From the NCBI GenBank assembly GCA_032622095.1, contig CP136065.1, positions 215,120,151-215,184,150 on the forward strand: a stretch of 64,000 nucleotides of DNA, given 5' to 3'. Origin of the DNA: Siphonodentalium dalli. Taxonomy: Eukaryota; Mollusca; Scaphopoda; Gadilida; Siphonodentaliidae. Positions 58,587-64,000 of this stretch are shown in pieces. The notes under the pieces are model-generated. The model saw only the letters and a list, made by a program, of their open reading frames with translations. It was not told where the DNA came from and ran no database searches. The position numbers and the translations under genes are program-made. Position 1 is the first letter of the stretch. Every line of letters begins with the position of its first letter.

Positions 58587-59385
58587 CTGTCTGTGGGGGG
58601 GGGGTGTGTGTGTGTGTGTGTGTTCGCGATGAACTCGAAAACGGCCGACCCGATTTCGATGAAACTTCGTATGTGAGGGTACTATCGGTCGGGAAGTGGC
58701 ATAGGCATATTAATTTTCAGATCCGAGGTCAACTTTTCACGTGCCGAGGTCAAATCTGTTTTTACGCTGTGTTACGGGACTTTCATTTGAGTTCGGTGCT
58801 TACAAATCGATTCGAAACAGCGCGAATAATAAAATGCCAGTCATAATAATGACACTGTGAGAATCTTTCGTGTTTCCTCTTTCGAACGATATATAATGCG
58901 TATGTATCCGTTTTAGTTATCTGCCTCAATTATCAAGAAGAAGTGGTACTATCTTCCATCAGGATAAAAACAATGCGAAACTTCTATGACGTCATTAGAG
59001 GTCATAACGTTAGATCACGTTAACGCTTAACCGGCCGATGCATTTGACTGTTTCAGACGTCTTGGCGATATCTCGGGCACCGATGGTAATTTATCTTTAC
59101 GTTGAAACTTGATAATTAATGAGCGTGTGTATATGAGGCGCGTTTACATACTTGAGTGGAAATCAAATCGGGTTAAACTGGCGGATTTTTACGGACGAAA
59201 TTTTATGCATAGGGTATCTCGGTATCCGCTGGGCCGATATCCCGGTATCCGCTGGGCCGATTTCCACCATTATTGGGGTGTTGGTGTTTGACCCCACCTG
59301 ACCTTGACCTTCAAAATGGTCAATTCAAGGTCAAAGCCCGGACGAAGTCGGGTCACCTTCTAGTATATATATTGATATATATATT
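58346..59385. mobile_element. Satellite-cored insertion splitting the LINE
   Basis: (TG)n and poly-G run at 58,553-58,621, then TTCGCGATGAACTCGAAAACGG, GATTTCGATGAAACTTCGTA and a duplicated CGGTATCCGCTGGGCCGAT (two copies near 59,220-59,260). GTGACCTTGACC-type phrases follow, and it ends ACGAAGTCGGGTCACC..TAGT. The same phrases (TTTCGACGAAATTTGATACC, TGACCTTGACCTTCAA, GACGAAGTCGGG) form the array at 63.06-63.6 kb. The LINE reading resumes on either side. The family is unnamed here. Confidence 0.6.
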
Positions 59386-60790
59386 CTGTCCCTGGTGAAT
59401 CTACCTGATTTGTTGAACTCCGATCCGAGGTATTTATAGTTGTTTACAACTCCTATTTTTTCCGAGTTTAAACTAAATTGTGCCTCCTTATTTTTCTTGC
59501 GACTTCTTCCGAATATTACGATATTTGTTTTCGAGAGGTTTATTTTCATCTTCCAGATATCGCAATATTCTGTGAATTTATTTAATGAATGTTGGAGACC
59601 TTCCTTTGTATTCGATATAAGTATGGTAGTGTCCGCATATAACAGAAGGAGAAGTTTAAGGTAAAAGCCGGTGTCCGAATTTCTAATTTTGTCCAAGTTG
59701 AAACCGTCACATCCACAACTCATAAGGTATTCATGTAAGTTATTTAGATATATGGAAAAAAGAATCGGGGAAAGGCTGCCTCCATGTTTCAAGCCTACGT
59801 AACGACGTTGACGTCGATTCGCGATCTTTTAGGCATAATCTCATATTGTGATACAAGCCGTTGATAACTCGCAAGATTTTGCCTGAAACATTGCAACTGT
59901 GTAGCTTTGTCCAAAGGTCTTCTCTGTGAATTAGATCGAAAGCTTTGGAGAAATCAACAAACGCACAGAAAAGGTTCTCCCTGTTGACATTTGCTAAGTT
60001 GGTCAGGGTATAAAGATTGAACATATGATCTATTGTGAGCACCCTTTGCGTAAACCACCATTAAATTCTGATTGGATACGATTTCGTTCGATGTAAGCAG
60101 ATGTACGTTTGCTTAAGATACTGGTGAAAACTTTTGACATACAACTCAATAGTGTTATCCTGCGGTAGTTGTCTGGATTTGAAGTGTCATTCTTATTTTT
60201 GAAGATGGGGCTAATAACTCCAATATCCCAGTCAGTTTGAATAACACCTGTATCGAATATAACATTAAAGTAAGGTGTATAAAAGTCACCTAGAAATGGT
60301 CAGCTATGTTTAATAAATGAGTTATTAACATTCTCACATCTCGGGGCCTTGCCTGATTTCAACGATTTAACGACGTTTTCTATTTCGGTTTTAGAAATTG
60401 GCCCGTTCAAAGAATTGTCATTCTGTCGTGATTCCGGGTTGGACTCTGGTTGGGTTATTGGTTTGGCTGACGCCTGTATCTGCCATAGCCGATAACGCGA
60501 GTTCTTCGTTTTCGTAGTGCGATCTGAAGCTCTCTACTGTGGGGCGTGGTAGTTCACGTGTTTTTTAAAAGAAGTTTCCAGAAATCTTTGCTGGAATTAG
60601 TGCGAAAGTTATGTAACTTTGTTCTTATACCCGCATTATATTTCATTTTACTTCTGGTCAATGCCATTTTGTATTGTTGTCTTCTTTTAATCATTAACGC
60701 CCATCGGGTGTATACTGGTGGGCATATTTTAGATAGCTGTTTGTGTGTGAAGCTTTTGTAAATAGATAATTGTTTTTTCCGGTTGAGACA
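59386..60790 (-). pseudogene. CR1/L2/Jockey-group LINE: linker and reverse transcriptase (decayed, 5'-truncated)
   Basis: From the 5' side (60,790): KRRQQYKMALTRSKMKYNAGI, KLHNFRTNSSKDFWKLL, then across frames NGPISKTEIENVVKSLKSGKA, WDIGVISPIFKNKNDTSNP, NYRRITLLSCMSKVFTSIL, FNGGLRKGCS, LFCAFVDFSKAFDLIHREDLW (motif A), GGSLSPILFSIYLNNL (motif B), LLLLYADTTILIS (motif C) and MKINLSKTNIVIFG, NNYKYLGSEF. Motif C reads YADT instead of YADD, and stops/frameshifts occur, so it is inactive. No endonuclease domain lies upstream; the 5' end abuts unrelated GCGGAGGTCCCC repeats, the usual outcome of 5' truncation. Confidence 0.87.
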
Positions 60791-60870
60791 ATTCGCAGTA
60801 GGTCCCTGTTTGCGGAGATCTATTTGCGGAGGTCCCCGAATTCGCAGAGGTCCCCTAAAATGGTCGAAAT
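60791..60870 (+). repeat. GCGGAGGTCCCC-type short repeat
   Basis: TTCGCAGTAGGTCCC, TTGCGGAGATC, TTGCGGAGGTCCCC and TTCGCAGAGGTCCCCTAAAATGG follow one another. The last phrase also occurs near 19,966. Confidence 0.6.
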
Positions 60871-61845
60871 ATGTTGATTTTAATGAGGAAAAGGGAGCGT
60901 ATATGAACTGTGATTTATACTCATTTGCTATGAACGTTTTGTCATACAAATTGTATTTTTATATTCAACAATAGACTAATTTTTCCTTACGTCTTGCTGT
61001 CTTGTTGTTTTAGGATATTTTAAGGAAGGCTATAATCTGGCCGTGTCAATCTGAGCTATAGCGATCGGATATCTCACAGGACAACACTTTTCGGCTTTTC
61101 GCGGGGTGTGTATTCGCCGGATTGATAGTTGCAGTATGTAACTATTATGACCGCATTAATTGCTTTCAATGTTTAGATATCAACAATGGCTGGACCACTG
61201 TTGAAGATTTTATGGCGGGAACACAATGACTCCGATTTTTGATCCGCATTTAGAGACTTCTGGTGTGGTGAATTAGAAACCTACAGTAATTAGCCGTATT
61301 TTTTTGTAATAATTTGAAGGATTAGTTGTTTTAACGGAATTCTGAGGCGGTACATTCATGTAACCAATATATTCTACATTTTGTTTTATAATTTATATTT
61401 ATGGCTAATAATATAATCCTGAGGGCGTTACCATTTCTGATTATGGTTTTCTTGTATTTAATTTGCTGGAGACAGTTGGTTTGGTACGGTATCGCTTACG
61501 TTCTCTTCTATACGCCGTTCGCGTGCGCGCAGTTATAAGCGAACCACGGGCGGCTATTTTTTCTTTTGTGTGTTATGACACGCTTACGCGTTTGTTTAAC
61601 CTTTGCCGCTGACAAAAGTAAGTTTTCCGGTAATTCTGTTTATTACGCCACAAGGTGGTGTAAGCTGTTTTACAGTTTTTCATGTTCGAGTGGACGATCG
61701 ATAACCCACTGGGCGAATGTATTATGGTTAGGTATTTTTTCGTACTTGAGTATAAACCGTACCGATAGTCACGATAGTCCGACAAAGATTAGCACATGTG
61801 TTTACGTCACCGGTGTAATTGTGGGGACATGTTTCTATTATGAAG
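60871..61845. other. No gene recognised
   Basis: Non-coding; the frame at 61,566-61,931 ends in the repeat that follows and has no recognised domain. Confidence 0.35.
61386..61456 (+). repeat. 71-bp direct repeat, left copy
   Basis: TATAATTTATATTTATGG...CGTTACCATTTCTGA.TATGG matches 63,741-63,811 at about 90%. The two copies bracket 2.3 kb that includes the short tandem arrays. Confidence 0.75.
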
Positions 61846-62600
61846 GTTCGCTATCCCGAAGGTCCACTATTCCGAATGTTCGCTATTCCGAATGTTTTCT
61901 ATTCCGAAGGTTTTTGTTATTTTTAGGTTAATTCTATATTCTAAAATATTGAGAGGGTTCATTATCACGAAGATTCTTTTTATGGAGTGTGCGCTCACAT
62001 CCGAACTGATCCTGCGCGCATACCGATACAGATACAGGAGGAAATAACGTAGAACATTAAATGTGATTTTGTTTTGTTTTCGCGGGTTTTCTTGAGATTT
62101 AATGTCATTACGTGGGCCCATACCTTTGAATTCTTGGCATATAATATGAATGTTGTGGTATATATGGACCCTCCTGTATTGGGACATGACACAGGTACAG
62201 TTGACTTAAGTGCTGTTCTGTGTGGGTATCCAATTTGGGGTTCAATATTTTAAGGGCCAAATTTAGAATTTTATGGACCCATACCTTTGAACTCTGGGCA
62301 TATAATATGAATATTGGGGGGCATGTCTCTATTCCGAAGGTTCACTATCCCGAATGTCCACTATTCCGAAATTTCTCTGAATGTTCACTATTCCGAAGGT
62401 TCACCAATCCGAAGGTTCGTTATTCCGAAGGTTCTCTATTCCGAAGGTATTTGTTATTTTAAGGTTAATTCTATATTCTAAAGTATTGAGAGGGTTCATT
62501 ATCACGAAGATTCTTTTTATGAAGGAAATAACTTAAAACATTAAATGTGATTTTGTTTTGTTTTCGCGGGTTTTCTTGAGTTTAATGTCATTACGTATGA
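61846..62600 (+). repeat. TATTCCGAAGGTTC short tandem array with duplicated flank
   Basis: Units of about 15 bp (GTTCRCTATTCCGAA) form two clusters (61,846-61,915 and about 62,330-62,455). Each is followed by the same flank (AGGTTAATTCTATATTCTAAA..ATTGAGAGG, 61,925 and 62,462). ATACCTTTGAA.TCT.GGCATATAATATGAAT also occurs twice (62,124 and 62,283). So array plus flank was duplicated with rearrangement. Confidence 0.8.
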
Positions 62601-63060
62601 CCTTATTTCTCATTACATATTCACGCCAAGCAGCACACACAATTGCTATGTTTCCATGCGATTTAATGTCATTACGTGTGACCTAATATCTCAATAATCT
62701 GAGGCAACAGTACGCCTGCTAAAGGCGAATTATAACAGTGGGGCTATAACGCTTGATGAATACTGGAGGCTATAACAAACTGCGCAGCAGAATATCGCTA
62801 AATAGACGAGTATGAGATGAGCCTAACTGCAATTGTGACTTTGTTTAAAGGCCCACTTAATTTTCGAGTCATTGATTTTGTTTATAGTATATACGGTTTT
62901 AATAACAATTTATGCCATAAAATTTGAATAAAATACTATAATTCATCACCATTTGAAACGCAGAATACTTCTATCTCCTAGGTTGAAACACCTTTAAAAA
63001 AACCGCGACAAGTCGTGCGTCGTATATCTAGCAATTAGCAACTAACATTTCCTCTTCGGC
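62601..63060. other. No recognisable feature
   Basis: Non-coding AT-rich sequence. Confidence 0.35.
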
Positions 63061-63625
63061 TTTCCATAGATTTCAACGTAATTTGATACTTAGGGGTATT
63101 TGTGTCCGGGAAGTGTTTTGGACCGGTCAAATCGTGACCCCGACCAGACCTTGACATTTAAAACTGTCATTGCAAGGTAAATTTGGGTAAAACGGACGAA
63201 TTTCGTCGAAATTTTATACCTAGGGATACTTTTGTCCGGCGAGTGTTTTGAACGGGTCAAATCATGACCTCGGCGTGACCTTGACCTTCAATGTGGTCAA
63301 TCAAATGTCAAATCGGGTAAAACGGATGGATTTCGACGAAATTTGATACCTATGGGTACGTTTGTCGGGGGAGTGTTTTGGACGGGTCAAATCATGACTC
63401 CGACCTTACATTGACCTTCAAAATTGTTAATTAAAGGTCAAGTGGGGTAAAACGGACGGATTTCGACGAAATTTGATACCTAAGGGTACTTTTCTCCGGG
63501 GTGGGGGTGTTTTGGACGGGTCAAATCATGACCCTGACCTGACCTTTACTTTCGAAATAGTCAATTTCGCCGGAAATCAGATGGGCAACAGCCCAGACGA
63601 AGTCGGGCCCATCAGCTTGTGTAAT
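63061..63625 (+). repeat. Tandem array with exact 130-bp period
   Basis: The phrase TTTCRACGAAATTTGATACC falls at 63,071, 63,201, 63,331 and 63,461. Between are GGGAGTGTTTTGGACGGGTC, AAATCATGACC and TGACCTTGACCTTCAA.. blocks. The 3' end (GACGAAGTCGGGCCC) matches the end of the insertion at 59,340, so this is a second member of that element type. Confidence 0.88.
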
Positions 63626-64000
63626 AAAGAAGACAGTTTGAAGAATGTAATGTATAACACGAGAAACGGGAAAACTTGAAATATGGAAGTATGCAAATTT
63701 CCCACATAAAATTTGAAAGCTAGTTTATAGTATAATTATATTATAATTTATATTTATGGCTAATAATATGATATTGGTGGCGTTACCATTTCTGACTATG
63801 GTTTTCTTGTCTCAGCTTGTGCGTCTGTGTTGTTTTGATCTGCTAAATGTGTAATATTGTTGTGAAGGTCGGTCAATTCACCAGCCTTTATTCGGAGATA
63901 TTCGGTGAACGATTGTGCATTGAAGCGAGATATTGACTGGTTGACTGGTTGTGTTTTGACTGGGGTGTAGCAGGCGTGACCGGCTTACTACCGGTACACG
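63626..64000. other. Right copy of the 71-bp repeat; otherwise nothing
   Basis: 63,741-63,811 is the partner of 61,386-61,456. The rest is non-coding. Confidence 0.5.

Noticed and set aside
58559-58846. Plus-strand frame starting MCVCVCV
   Set aside because: It begins in a (TG)n microsatellite and continues into a satellite-cored element.
1-64000. tRNA, rRNA and other RNA genes
   Set aside because: Scattered GGTTCGA-like words were seen (for example near 28,624 and 54,559) but no matching A box or cloverleaf; none can be supported.

Overview
The window is eukaryotic, AT-rich, non-operonic DNA, most likely from a mollusc (bivalve or gastropod). The clues are two families of 'pearl'-like elements (cores of about 150-165 bp in tandem, closed by a terminal hairpin), BEL/Pao, DIRS-type and R2/R4-type retroelements, many TACATGTA-type words, and no bacterial gene organisation. 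I recognise no conserved host housekeeping gene. The window is a dense layering of transposable elements, satellites and duplications, plus one small gene family with a signal peptide.

Layout. 1-2.3 kb: the 5' part of a BEL/Pao retrotransposon on the minus strand, with an uninterrupted gag frame of about 499 codons running off the left edge and a probable spliced leader. 2.8-4.5 kb: diverged tandem repeats and a 322-bp MITE. 4.78-7.77 kb: copy A of a long duplicated segment whose copy B (43.0-53.9 kb) is split by two younger transposons, so copy A shows both empty target sites. 7.8-13.7 kb: mostly featureless. 13.8-18.6 kb: pearl/Helitron-type repeats and a perfect three-way-junction palindrome. 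21.6-25.0 kb: a decayed DIRS-type tyrosine-recombinase retrotransposon interrupted by a 0.66-kb repeat (X). 25.3-34.7 kb: a 2.03-kb tandem duplication carrying a signal-peptide exon. Its second copy is broken by a 3.5-kb insertion containing a long inverted repeat, and its intron holds a TIR element with a nested hAT-type MITE. 35.4-36.9 kb: a decayed R2/R4/NeSL-like LINE. 37.7-40.4 kb: a segment bounded by 46-bp inverted repeats and containing two hAT-type MITEs. 43.5-48.5 kb: a 4,977-bp foldback element with arms of about 2.2 kb. 50.15-53.47 kb: a 3,317-bp TIR element. 54.6-55.8 kb: a third copy of the signal-peptide gene, with a short intron. 57.5-60.8 kb: a decayed CR1/L2/Jockey-group LINE on the minus strand, split by a satellite-cored element. 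61-64 kb: short tandem arrays, including an exact 130-bp array.

The main value of the window is its internal before/after pairs. Duplicated segments let three separate transposon insertions be delimited to the base: the 4,977-bp and 3,317-bp elements against copy A, and the intronic TIR element against the third gene copy. Family assignments come from protein motifs read by eye. No database search was possible, and all ages and identities are estimates.
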